Assembly: GCA_036555325.1 (NCBI GenBank)
Contig: DATBLQ010000014.1
Span: forward strand, 1 to 16,830
Origin: DATBLQ01 sp036555325
Lineage (GTDB): Bacteria; Pseudomonadota; Alphaproteobacteria; Rhizobiales; Aestuariivirgaceae
Direction of reading: 5' to 3'
Length of the DNA stretch: 16,830 bases
The notes below the pieces were generated by a model. That model made no database searches, was not told where the DNA came from, and was given only the letters and a program-made list of their open reading frames with translations. Positions 1 to 7,301 of this stretch are shown here, one piece after another. Each line of letters begins with the position of its first letter. Position 1 is the first letter of the stretch. Position numbers and translations under genes: made by a program.

Positions 1-66
1 CTTCAGGCCTCGCGTGGAAGCATTGCTCTGCCGCGACTCACCCGCTATGGTCCGCAGCCTTTCCGT

Positions 67-140
67 TGGGGCGTAGCCAAGTGGTAAGGCAGCGGATTTT
101 GATTCCGCCACCCCAGGTTCGAATCCTGGCGCCCCAGCCA
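67..140 (+). tRNA. tRNA-Gln (anticodon TTG), CCA encoded
   Basis: A complete cloverleaf can be drawn. The acceptor stem TGGGGCG (67-73) pairs with CGCCCCA (130-136), followed by discriminator G137 and a genomically encoded CCA at 138-140. The anticodon stem GCGGA/TCCGC closes a seven-base loop whose central triplet TTG (99-101) reads CAA glutamine codons. The T arm contains GGTTCGAATCC. The tRNA decodes glutamine in translation. Neither flank shows an integrase or a repeated tRNA 3' end, so there is no sign that it serves as an integration site here. Confidence 0.97.
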
Positions 141-177
141 CACATTCCGTTCCCCGCCGTTCAGCGCCCCTCGCCGC

Positions 178-468
178 TCACCTCTTCTCCTTGCCGAACT
201 GCTTGCGCAGTTCATCCTTCGCCCGCTCCAGGGTTTTCCGCCGCTCGCCCGGCAGCCCCTTGCCCGCACGGTTGATGTAGAACGTCAGCATGGACAGGGC
301 TGAGCGAAATGCACTGCTCTTGCGGCTCCCGCTTGCCTCCGCCGATCGCCTCAATGAGAGCGCGATGCGTCGCGGACTTTTCCAGGTGAAGACACCCTCG
401 TCCAAAGCCAGGGCGCGGCTGTTCCGGGTCACCTGCGCCGACCACTTCTTTCTCGCCTTTTTCGCCAT
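178..468 (-). CDS. DUF3175 family small basic protein
   Basis: This 96-residue protein is rich in Lys and Arg. It starts with MAKKARKKWS and contains the segments TRNSRALALDEGVF and FRSALSMLTFYINRAGK, which I recognise from DUF3175 proteins widespread in Proteobacteria, especially rhizobia. The length is normal for the family. The function is unknown; the strongly basic N-terminus and C-terminus (KRAKDELRKQFGKEKR-like tail) would fit nucleic-acid contact, but that is inference only. It is transcribed away from the next small gene, with a shared intergenic region of 138 bases. No strong Shine-Dalgarno sequence precedes the ATG. No signal peptide or membrane segment is visible. Confidence 0.85.
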   Translation of the reverse strand: MAKKARKKWSAQVTRNSRALALDEGVFTWKSPRRIALSLRRSAEASGSRKSSAFRSALSMLTFYINRAGKGLPGERRKTLERAKDELRKQFGKEKR

Positions 469-606
469 TGGTTCTCAAAGCCTTGCTTGCCCGCGTCGAA
501 AACAGCGCAAGTGCTGAAGAGTTCCTGAACAAGAGGAACCTTCCCCACGCGCGGCACGTTGGGCCGAAGCTCCCCGCTTCAACCGGCACCAGCAAAGGAG
601 CATGAA

Positions 607-759
607 ATGATCAGAAAGCTGAAATCGGGCCAATATCGTCTCTATTCGAGCAACAAGGATCGTCGCACCGGCCGCCGAAAGAATCTGGGCACCTTCGCCA
701 CCCGCGCCGCCGCCGAGAAGCATGAGCGGGCGGTGCAATATTTCAAGCGGCGCGGCTAA
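607..759 (+). CDS. 50-residue basic conserved small protein
   Basis: This short gene starts at ATG 607, preceded by AAAGGAG at 594-600 with six bases of spacing, which is an excellent ribosome binding site. An ATG five bases earlier hits a stop after two codons. The product MIRKLKSGQYRLYSSNKDRR... ends with HERAVQYFKRRG and is about one third Lys/Arg. The segment SGQYRLYS followed by a basic turn (RTGRRKNLGTF) and a helix (AAAEKHERAVQYFKR) resembles small conserved hypothetical proteins of rhizobia whose function is unknown. The strong ribosome site and coding-like composition are the main evidence that it is real. Confidence 0.75.
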   Translation: MIRKLKSGQYRLYSSNKDRRTGRRKNLGTFATRAAAEKHERAVQYFKRRG

Positions 760-819
760 CGCGGGAAGCTCAAACCCGAACCATGGCGGACGACGCCAAG
801 CTACCCGCACCTCGGCCGG

Positions 820-1020
820 TCACGGCCAGCGGAAGAGCTCCTCATCGTCATCGCCGAGAATGCGGAAACCGTTTGCTTGTTCCGGCCACTCCGCGGTGTC
901 GAGCATAGCCCGCAGGCTCGCCTTTACTTCCTCGATCGAATCTCCGGCATGGGCAAGCCGGTGCACCACCACCGGCGGCTTGCCCGACTCGATCTTCAGA
1001 ATCTCAACCGCCCACAACAT
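820..1020 (-). CDS. Small acidic hypothetical protein (66 aa)
   Basis: This short minus-strand reading frame starts at an ATG and encodes a protein with a beta-strand opening (MLWAVEILKIESG, then PPVVVHRLAHAGDS), a predicted helix (SIEEVKASLRAMLDTA) and an acidic tail (LGDDDEELFRWP). The strand-helix pattern and amphipathic helix look like a real folded protein rather than a chance frame. I do not recognise a named family. No signal peptide or membrane helix is seen, and no clear Shine-Dalgarno sequence precedes the start. It lies alone between a plus-strand small gene and the 3' end of udgX, with about 110 bases before the udgX stop. Confidence 0.6.
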   Translation of the reverse strand: MLWAVEILKIESGKPPVVVHRLAHAGDSIEEVKASLRAMLDTAEWPEQANGFRILGDDDEELFRWP

Positions 1021-1129
1021 GACAAGGCTGGCCGGAAATAGGTTCGAATGGTCAACTATAGCACTTCGGCTCTCAGCAAGAAGGTGTTATGGCGGCCACT
1101 CCGTCCAATAAGACGGCTCGGCGGGAGTA

Positions 1130-1750
1130 TCAAGCCGCATCGCGCATGTTTGAAAGCACTCTTCCAACTTTTTTCAGATCCGTCACGAACTGCCTGTAGG
1201 CCTCCTTGCGGGCCTCGGGATCCGGCGCGCGCAAAAGCGAAGAGGGGTGCACGGTAACGAACATCGGCGTGCCGAAGACCGTCGGCACCGTTCGCCCCCG
1301 GTTCTCGATCACCGGCATCGCCTTGCCGGCCAACGCTCTTACTGCCGTCGAGCCGAGCGCCACGATGAGTTTCGGAGCCACAAGTTCGACCTCCTGCTTG
1401 AGCCATGGAAAACACGCTTCGATCTCCATGCTGTTCGGTCGCTTGTGCAGCCGGCGCTTGCCTCTCGGCTCGAACTTGAAGTGCTTCACCGCATTGGTGA
1501 CATAGGCACCGCTGCGCTCAAGTCCTGCCTCTTCCATCGCCCTGTCCAGCATCAGGCCCGCCGGACCAACGAATGCTTCGCCTGCCAGGTCTTCCTTGTC
1601 CCCTGGCTGTTCGCCCACGAACATGAGGTCCGTCGGCGCCGGCCCGTCTCCGAAAACGGTTTGCGTTGCTCCCTTCCACAATGGGCACGCCCGGCAGCGG
1701 CGGGCCTCCGCCCGCAAAGCCTCAAGCTTTCTCTCCTCTGCACGCGGCAT
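1130..1750 (-). CDS. udgX: UdgX-type uracil-DNA binding protein / uracil-DNA glycosylase
   Basis: This 206-residue protein belongs to the family 4-like uracil-DNA glycosylases. Motif 1 is GEQPGDKEDLAGEAFVGPAG from residue 46, and motif 2 is HPSSLLR from residue 168. The loop GKRRLHKRP (97-105) is diagnostic of UdgX; in Mycobacterium smegmatis UdgX the equivalent histidine (H109; here H102) forms a covalent bond to the deoxyribose after uracil excision, so the enzyme stays on the DNA. Cys19, Cys22 and Cys113 fit iron-sulfur cluster ligands, while VKH replaces the usual third-cysteine VKC motif, as in other UdgX. I chose ATG 1750 because the family similarity begins there; an in-frame extension to 1930 would be antisense to the conserved start of the divergent asparaginase gene. 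It acts in DNA repair or uracil binding in the cytoplasm. Confidence 0.92.
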   Translation of the reverse strand: MPRAEERKLEALRAEARRCRACPLWKGATQTVFGDGPAPTDLMFVGEQPGDKEDLAGEAFVGPAGLMLDRAMEEAGLERSGAYVTNAVKHFKFEPRGKRRLHKRPNSMEIEACFPWLKQEVELVAPKLIVALGSTAVRALAGKAMPVIENRGRTVPTVFGTPMFVTVHPSSLLRAPDPEARKEAYRQFVTDLKKVGRVLSNMRDAA

Positions 1751-1861
1751 TGGATCGCCAACCTCTGCCGGGACAATTTCCCATACCGGCCAAGGTTCCA
1801 CCAGAGGCCCCGCATGAAGGTTGCGCCGTCCAAAGCTTTTCGCTACAGCACGCGAAAATTC

Positions 1862-2878
1862 ATGGACGAACCTATCCCCAATCCTGTGCTGGTTGAAATC
1901 CATCGCGGCTCGGCGGTCGAAAGCCGCCACCGCGGCTCATTCTGTGTGGTCGGCGCGAACGGAAAGACCGTTGCCGCCGCCGGCACCATCGACCAGCCCG
2001 TCTTCCCGCGCTCCGCCATCAAGGCGTTCCAGGCATTGCCGCTGATCGAAACCGGGGCTGCCGACTTGATCGGCCTCACCCCGGAAGAGATAGCGCTTCT
2101 CTGTTCCTCCCACAGTGGCGAGGCGGATCATGTGCGTGTGGCCTATTCCATTCTCCACAAGGCCGGGATGCGCGAGGAGCAGCTGGAATGCGGCGCCCAT
2201 CCCCCGCAGGATCACGCAGCACTGCGCGAGTTGATAAAAAGCGGTAGTGAGCCGCGTGTCATTCACAACAATTGTTCCGGCAAGCACGCCGGGATGCTGG
2301 CGCTTGCCGCAAGGCTTGGCGTCGAGCCGTCGGGTTACATCGATCCCGACCATCCCGTCCAGAGAACCATCGCTCAGGTGCTTGATGAGCTGTGCGATGT
2401 TCAAACCAGGAACCTTCCACGTGCGATCGATGGCTGTTCGGTACCGACCTGGGGACTCCCGCTGCGCAACCTTGCCTTGGGTTTCCAGCGCTTCGCTTCG
2501 GGTGAAACTCTCGATGCAAGGCGGCGCAATGCGGCGTCTCGCATTCTTTCCGCCGTCCGCGCCCACCCCTTCATGGTTGCCGGCACAAAGCGCTTCTGCA
2601 CTCGTCTGATGGAAACAAGTCCCTCGGTTTTCGTCAAAACCGGCGCCGAGGGCGTCTTCTGCGCTGCCATACCCCACGCCGGCTTAGGTATCGCCCTCAA
2701 GTGCGAAGATGGTTCTGCCCGCGCGTCGGAAACAGCGACTGCCGCGCTCATTGCAAGTCTTGATGTCTGGACAGCCGCCGAGCGCGATCAGTTCCGCCCC
2801 TTCATCGAAGTCACCCTGAAGAATTGGCGGGAAATGGAAGTCGGCAAAATCAGCGCTGCCCGCATGCTTTCAGGCTGA
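1862..2878 (+). CDS. Thermolabile L-asparaginase, class 3 (Rhizobium etli type)
   Basis: This 338-residue enzyme hydrolyses asparagine to aspartate and ammonia. It belongs to the PF06089 family, which is unrelated to E. coli asparaginases. Key residues of the R. etli enzyme ReAV align with a constant offset of three: Ser51 and Lys54 (PRSAIKAFQ) match the Ser48-Lys51 pair, Ser83 (SSHSGE) matches Ser80, and Cys138, Lys141, Asp190 and Cys192 (NNCSGKH, IDGCSVP) match the zinc-site residues. Lys259 in VKTGAEG probably matches ReAV Lys263. ATG 1862 (MDEP) agrees with the family start; an in-frame ATG at 1814 is possible but adds unconserved residues. There is no Shine-Dalgarno sequence near 1862, but TTGCGC-17-TACAGC (1821-1849) could be a promoter giving a very short leader. 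The gene is divergent from udgX, and its stop codon abuts that of mutB. Confidence 0.93.
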   Translation: MDEPIPNPVLVEIHRGSAVESRHRGSFCVVGANGKTVAAAGTIDQPVFPRSAIKAFQALPLIETGAADLIGLTPEEIALLCSSHSGEADHVRVAYSILHKAGMREEQLECGAHPPQDHAALRELIKSGSEPRVIHNNCSGKHAGMLALAARLGVEPSGYIDPDHPVQRTIAQVLDELCDVQTRNLPRAIDGCSVPTWGLPLRNLALGFQRFASGETLDARRRNAASRILSAVRAHPFMVAGTKRFCTRLMETSPSVFVKTGAEGVFCAAIPHAGLGIALKCEDGSARASETATAALIASLDVWTAAERDQFRPFIEVTLKNWREMEVGKISAARMLSG

Positions 2879-5035
2879 TCATTGGGCTGCGGCCTGCGCG
2901 TAGCCAAGCGCTGCGCTTAATTTCTCGAGCAGATCGATGGCGGCCCGAGCGATGGGCGTGCCCGGCGGAAAAATTGCCAGCGCTCCGGCTTGGATGATGT
3001 GTGCATGGTCATGCTTGGGAATGATGCCCCCCACCGTGATCAGGATGTCGTCTCTCCCCGCTTGAGCCAGACACGTCTTCAGTGCCGGTATATGGCTGAG
3101 ATGGCCCGCGGTGAGAGAGGAAACGCCAACCACGTGCACATCGTTTTGTACCGCCCGCCGCGCGACTTCTTCCGGTGTTGCAAAAAGCTCCCCGATGACG
3201 ACCTCGAAACCGAAATCCCTGAATGCCGAGGCAATCACCTTCTGGCCACGGTCATGCCCGTCCTGGCCGATCTTGGCGACGAGTATTTTGGGTGCCCGTC
3301 CGTCGGCTTCTTTGAATGCCTCCACCATTTGTCTTGCCCGCTCCACGTCAAGCGAGCCACTCCTCGTCGCACTCGCGTAGACCCCGCGAACTGCGCGCAC
3401 CTCGGCAACATGCCGGTTCCACACCCGCTCGAGCGCCGCTGAGATTTCCCCAACCGTCGCCTTGGCTCTGGCGGCATCGACCGCCGCCTCGAGAAGGTTT
3501 CGCTTGCCGGTCCTTGCCGCCTCGCTCAAATTCTCAAGCGCCTTGCTCACCTCGCCTTGATTGCGCTCTCTCTTCAGGCGCTGCAATTTCTCCAGCTGCC
3601 GGGCCAGCACCGCCGAGTTGTCCACCTGCAGAATCTCGATCGGCGCATCGTCCTTCACTTGATATTTATTGACCCCGACAACCGTCTGCTCACCCGAATC
3701 GATCCGCGCCTGCGTTCGAGCGGCGGCCGCTTCGATACGCTCCTTCGGCAGCCCCTGAGCGATGGCCTTCGCCATTCCGCCTAAGGCTTCCACTTCATTG
3801 ATATGGCCAAGGGCCCGCGATGCGAGATCGCGCGTGAGACGCTCGACAAAGAAACTGCCGCCCCACGGGTCGATAACCCGGCAGGTTCCCGCTTCCCTCT
3901 GCAGGAAAAGTTGCGTATTGCGAGCGATTCTTGCCGAAAAATCTGTTGGCAGCGCCAACGCCTCGTCCAGCGCGTTGGTATGCAGCGACTGCGTTTGGCC
4001 TTGAATCGCCGCCATCGCTTCCACCGCCGTCCGCGTCACATTGTTGAACACGTCCTGAGCAGCGAGCGACCAGCCCGAGGTCTGGCAGTGCGCCCTGAGC
4101 GACAGCGAGCGCTCATCCCGCGGCTTGAACTGCTTCATGAGCTTTGCCCACAACAGCCGCGCGGCGCGCAGTTTGGCCACTTCCATGAAATAGTTCATGC
4201 CGATCGCCCAGAAGAAGGAAAGGCGCGGCGCAAAATTGTCGATGGCAAGGCCTGCGGCAAGTCCGGCGCGGACATATTCAATGCCGTCCGCCAAGGTGTA
4301 GGCGAGTTCCAGATCGGCCGTCGCTCCCGCCTCCTGCATGTGATAGCCCGAGATCGAAATTGAGTTGAATTTCGGCATTCGGCGGCTGGTGTAGGCAAGA
4401 ATATCCGAAACGATCCGCATCGAAGGCTCGGGCGGATAAATGTAGGTGTTGCGCACCATGAATTCCTTGAGGATGTCGTTCTGAATGGTGCCGGCAAGCT
4501 TCTCCGGAGCCACGCCCTGTTCCTCTCCGGCAATGATGTAAAGCGCCATGATTGGCAGAACCGCGCCGTTCATCGTCATCGATACAGTCATCTGATCGAG
4601 GCTTATGCCCTCGAACAGCCGGCGCATGTCGTAGATCGAATCGATGGCAACACCCGCCATGCCCACATCGCCCGCAACCCGCGGATGATCGGAATCGTAG
4701 CCGCGATGGGTGGGAAGATCGAACGCGATCGACAGGCCCTTCTGTCCCTGGGCAAGATTGCGCCGGTAGAAGGCGTTGGAATCCTCCGCCGTGGAGAAGC
4801 CGGCATATTGGCGGATGGTCCACGGCTGCGTCACATACATGGTGGGGTAGGGGCCGCGCAGGAACGGCGGCGCACCTGGATAGGTATGGATATGGTCCAG
4901 TCCCGCAATGTCGCTGGCGGAATATCGCGGCATCACGGCAATGCCTTCCGGCGTCAGCCAGTCTTCGCCGCGCTCCGGTGCCGTCTCCGGAACGGTGGTG
5001 TCGAGCCTCACTTTTGTGAAATCTGGAACGGGCAT
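2879..5035 (-). CDS. mutB: Methylmalonyl-CoA mutase large (B12-binding) subunit
   Basis: This 718-residue catalytic subunit isomerises (R)-methylmalonyl-CoA to succinyl-CoA using adenosylcobalamin, in propionate, branched-chain amino acid and ethylmalonyl-CoA-linked metabolism. An N-terminal TIM barrel carries QYAGF (Tyr77), Arg195 and SGYHMQEAGA (His232), equivalent to Tyr89, Arg207 and His244 of the Propionibacterium enzyme. The C-terminal cobalamin domain (about 580-710) has the base-off signature DGHDRG with axial His594, then VSSLTAGH and VGGIIP. Start ATG 5035 overlaps the mutA stop in a TGATG arrangement, which indicates translational coupling. A start 17 codons earlier (5086) would lie inside mutA and adds residues unlike the family. 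No meaB/argK chaperone or epimerase gene lies in the window. Confidence 0.96.
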   Translation of the reverse strand: MPVPDFTKVRLDTTVPETAPERGEDWLTPEGIAVMPRYSASDIAGLDHIHTYPGAPPFLRGPYPTMYVTQPWTIRQYAGFSTAEDSNAFYRRNLAQGQKGLSIAFDLPTHRGYDSDHPRVAGDVGMAGVAIDSIYDMRRLFEGISLDQMTVSMTMNGAVLPIMALYIIAGEEQGVAPEKLAGTIQNDILKEFMVRNTYIYPPEPSMRIVSDILAYTSRRMPKFNSISISGYHMQEAGATADLELAYTLADGIEYVRAGLAAGLAIDNFAPRLSFFWAIGMNYFMEVAKLRAARLLWAKLMKQFKPRDERSLSLRAHCQTSGWSLAAQDVFNNVTRTAVEAMAAIQGQTQSLHTNALDEALALPTDFSARIARNTQLFLQREAGTCRVIDPWGGSFFVERLTRDLASRALGHINEVEALGGMAKAIAQGLPKERIEAAAARTQARIDSGEQTVVGVNKYQVKDDAPIEILQVDNSAVLARQLEKLQRLKRERNQGEVSKALENLSEAARTGKRNLLEAAVDAARAKATVGEISAALERVWNRHVAEVRAVRGVYASATRSGSLDVERARQMVEAFKEADGRAPKILVAKIGQDGHDRGQKVIASAFRDFGFEVVIGELFATPEEVARRAVQNDVHVVGVSSLTAGHLSHIPALKTCLAQAGRDDILITVGGIIPKHDHAHIIQAGALAIFPPGTPIARAAIDLLEKLSAALGYAQAAAQ

Positions 5036-6804
5036 CAGCTCTGATCCCGCATCAGTCCGAGTTTGCCATGCAGCATTTGAATCCAATCGATCACATTGCG
5101 GTTTGGCCCAGGCGGCTCAGCGGCAATTATCACGGCGCCTGCCGCGTCAAGCTCGGCCCTCACTGCATCGCGCGTGCTCGCCTCGCCAACGCACAATATC
5201 ACCCCGCCTTGCGAACCGGGCGCGGCAAACGTAGAAGCCGCATCTTCAGTCGTGGCGATGGCACTGTCGATACCGCCGGCAGCCATGACTGAAGCGAGCC
5301 CATGAGCCTGCCGCGCATCCTCGCCACTGGTGCCCCGCACGATGAACACCGAAGGCCTCTTGCCGTTGCGCTGGGCGAAGTCATCTGCTGCCGCCCTGAG
5401 CCGTTCGAAATCCTCTGCATCGCGCAGTACTTTGATACCCCTCAGGTCTGCCGCGCGAACGCTCGCCTCCTGGACCGTCGTCGAAGCCGGCGCTTCTGAC
5501 GGGCTGGCGAATTCGCTGATGCCGATGATTGGCCGCTTGCAGCTTTCAATCTCGCTGATGCGTCGCTGCTGAACCTTGCGGACGATCTCTTGAACATGCC
5601 CGGAGTCAAGGGCCTTCACCATTCCACCCTGTTTTTCGATGGCCTGGAAGAAGCTCCACGCCCTCTCGGCCAGCGATTGAGTGAGTGCATCGACATAGCC
5701 CGAGCCCGCTCCGGGATCGGCAACGCGGTGTAGATGGGCTTCCTCGATCAGGATGCTGTGCACGTTTCTCGCCATGCGCCGGGCAAAGCCGTCTGGCAGC
5801 CCGGCCGCCAAAGAAAAGGGCAGGGCGCATAGGCTGTCTGCTCCCGCAACGCCCGCCGCGAAAATCGCCGTCACATGTCTCAGCATGTTCAGATGCGCCG
5901 CGTACCGGGTCATCATGCGCCAGGACGTTTCGCCATGCAGCCTGAGAGGCGCCTCCGGCAGGCCGCATGATTTCATCACATGACGCCAAAGCTGCCGGGC
6001 GGCGCGAAACTTGGCCATCGTGATGAAGATGTCCGCATCGGCAGCAAGCGTCATGCCCATTGCACGGACGAGCGAACCGTCACTTAGCCGTCCCTCCAGG
6101 AGTCTCAAATAAGCCACGGCGGTCGCGAGCACACAGCCAAGCTCCTGTGCCTCGCTTGCCCCGCCGTCGTGATAGGGTCGCCCGTCGGTTTCAATGAACG
6201 GACCGGCATAGTCCTGCTGGAGAGAGTCAATCAGTCCCGCCAGTCGATTGGTAATTGCTCCAAAAGATTCTCCGCGTCCGTGCGCCGCCAGAGCCCCGAT
6301 CGGGTCAAGGCCGAAGGCAATCCTTAGACGTTCGGGATTGAGTTTGCGTGCGTTGACCACGTTCCGCAGGCTCTCCGCTGCGTAGAGGCCGTCTCCACCA
6401 GCCTCGAGCCTCACTCCGACCGAATGGAGCTCGGTATCCATCAAAGCCACGCCGATCGACCGCGCATCGTGCGATTTGAGGCCAAACCCCCGCGCCGAGG
6501 GCGCCCCGTCGAAGACCAGGGTCAAGCCGTTCGCGCCATTCCTCAGTTCCTCCTGCACGACGTCCCTCGCCCCCGCCGGATCGGGATGGTCTATGCGTTG
6601 CAAAACATCCCATGGCTGATTGGCCGGCCGACCGCTGATCGGCCCCTTGCTGGAAGGAGCAAAAAGAGGCTCGATGCGGATGCCGTCGTCCGTCTCCGAC
6701 ACGAGCGCCTCGATGCTTTTTCCATCGAGAACGCGCTCCGCAAGGCTCCGCCAGCCTTCGCGCGTTACGCGAGGAAAATCGGCAATTTCAAAAATCTCGC
6801 TCAT
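5035..6804 (-). CDS. mutA: Methylmalonyl-CoA mutase small (non-catalytic) subunit
   Basis: This 589-residue protein is the structural partner of MutB in the heterodimeric mutase. It is a divergent paralogue: the barrel region is recognisable (for example MAKFRAARQLWRHVM at 263-277, corresponding to MEVAKLRAARLLWAKLM in MutB; and ARRMARNVHSIL, residues 341-352, corresponding to ARNTQLFL). The C-terminal flavodoxin-like region (about 484-585) lacks the DxHxxG, SxL and GG cobalamin motifs, reading FIVRGTSGEDARQAHG where the cobalamin loop should be. The length is typical for MutA (about 570-640). The gene begins six bases after the stop of the small upstream gene and overlaps mutB by one base, so these genes probably share one transcript. 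Many rhizobia instead encode a single-chain mutase. Confidence 0.92.
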   Translation of the reverse strand: MSEIFEIADFPRVTREGWRSLAERVLDGKSIEALVSETDDGIRIEPLFAPSSKGPISGRPANQPWDVLQRIDHPDPAGARDVVQEELRNGANGLTLVFDGAPSARGFGLKSHDARSIGVALMDTELHSVGVRLEAGGDGLYAAESLRNVVNARKLNPERLRIAFGLDPIGALAAHGRGESFGAITNRLAGLIDSLQQDYAGPFIETDGRPYHDGGASEAQELGCVLATAVAYLRLLEGRLSDGSLVRAMGMTLAADADIFITMAKFRAARQLWRHVMKSCGLPEAPLRLHGETSWRMMTRYAAHLNMLRHVTAIFAAGVAGADSLCALPFSLAAGLPDGFARRMARNVHSILIEEAHLHRVADPGAGSGYVDALTQSLAERAWSFFQAIEKQGGMVKALDSGHVQEIVRKVQQRRISEIESCKRPIIGISEFASPSEAPASTTVQEASVRAADLRGIKVLRDAEDFERLRAAADDFAQRNGKRPSVFIVRGTSGEDARQAHGLASVMAAGGIDSAIATTEDAASTFAAPGSQGGVILCVGEASTRDAVRAELDAAGAVIIAAEPPGPNRNVIDWIQMLHGKLGLMRDQS

Positions 6805-6810
6805 ATTGGA

Positions 6811-7194
6811 TCACAGGTATCCCGACAATCCGGGGATCGACGCGGCTGCCTCTTGCACCAGCCGGTCGCCCGCCTTTTCCTTGGCGTAGCGCAAAATTTC
6901 TGCGCCCAAAAGCCTGATCTGCGTCATGCTCAAGCCGGCCGCCTGCATCTTTGAAACTGCAAGCAGCGGCCCGCCCATGAGCCCACCTCCGAGCTTGCCG
7001 ATGAGACCTCCCGTCTTCGATCCGCCATGGCGCAGAGCGAGCTCCTCCGCACCAGGCAGCCGGGCGAACAGCGCCTCGACCTTTTCCGCGTTTCCCTGGC
7101 TTTTTATGAGCGACAGGATTATTCCAAGCGCCGTTTCTGCCTTGTTTTCATCGAGGCCCGTGACGTCCGACAATCTGGCGATCAGCTCCTGCAT
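6811..7194 (-). CDS. Conserved small protein, DUF2267/DUF2780-like, upstream of mutAB
   Basis: This 127-residue protein opens with an alpha-helical part (MQELIARLSDVTGLDENKAETALGII-type), continues with helix EKVEALFARLPGAEELA (38-54), a glycine-rich linker (TGGLIGKLGGGLMGG, 61-75) and a helical C-terminus ending IPGLSGYL. This order resembles a group of small alphaproteobacterial proteins annotated as DUF2267 or DUF2780-like; the family assignment is from memory and uncertain. There is no signal peptide, and function is unknown. It ends six bases before the mutA start, so it is likely co-transcribed with the mutase, but a metabolic link is inference. A candidate -10 box, TATAAA (7225-7220 on the minus strand), lies 25 bases upstream of the ATG, without a convincing -35. 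Confidence 0.78.
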   Translation of the reverse strand: MQELIARLSDVTGLDENKAETALGIILSLIKSQGNAEKVEALFARLPGAEELALRHGGSKTGGLIGKLGGGLMGGPLLAVSKMQAAGLSMTQIRLLGAEILRYAKEKAGDRLVQEAAASIPGLSGYL

Positions 7195-7301
7195 CCCGGG
7201 GTCTTTCGCGTCGTGGTGATTTATAGCAGATTGCGCGCCTGCCGCAGGCGGTCAAGTTCTCACTCAAGTTCTCATAAAGCGCAAAGGAAAGATCGAGCGT
7301 C
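7195..7301. promoter_or_regulatory. Divergent intergenic region with dyad and direct repeats
   Basis: The 107 bases between the minus-strand small gene and the plus-strand DUF853 gene contain two ordered elements. One is a perfect dyad, CGCCTGC-C-GCAGGCG, at 7236-7250. The other is an 11-base direct repeat, TCAAGTTCTCA, at 7252-7262 and 7264-7274, with a 12-base period close to one helical turn. A TATAAA box for the minus-strand gene overlaps 7220-7225. These are plausible operator sites for divergent control, but no regulator is encoded here and no consensus is recognised. Confidence 0.35.

Noticed and set aside
1..66. Gene fragment at the left edge
   Set aside because: Only 66 bases precede the tRNA, and no frame there has recognisable protein similarity.
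67..140. tRNA-Gln as an integration site for a genomic island
   Set aside because: No integrase and no duplicated tRNA 3' end is present; downstream genes look like core chromosomal genes.
1101..1116. CCGTC-CAATAA-GACGG hairpin as a udgX terminator
   Set aside because: The five-base stem is short and no T-run follows on the minus strand.
1247..1861. Long 5' extension of the asparaginase frame
   Set aside because: The frame is open by chance opposite udgX; its translation has no asparaginase similarity before MDEPIPNP.
1751..1930. N-terminal extension of UdgX by 60 residues
   Set aside because: It would overlap the conserved asparaginase start antisense and adds no UdgX-like sequence; ATG 1750 matches the family start.
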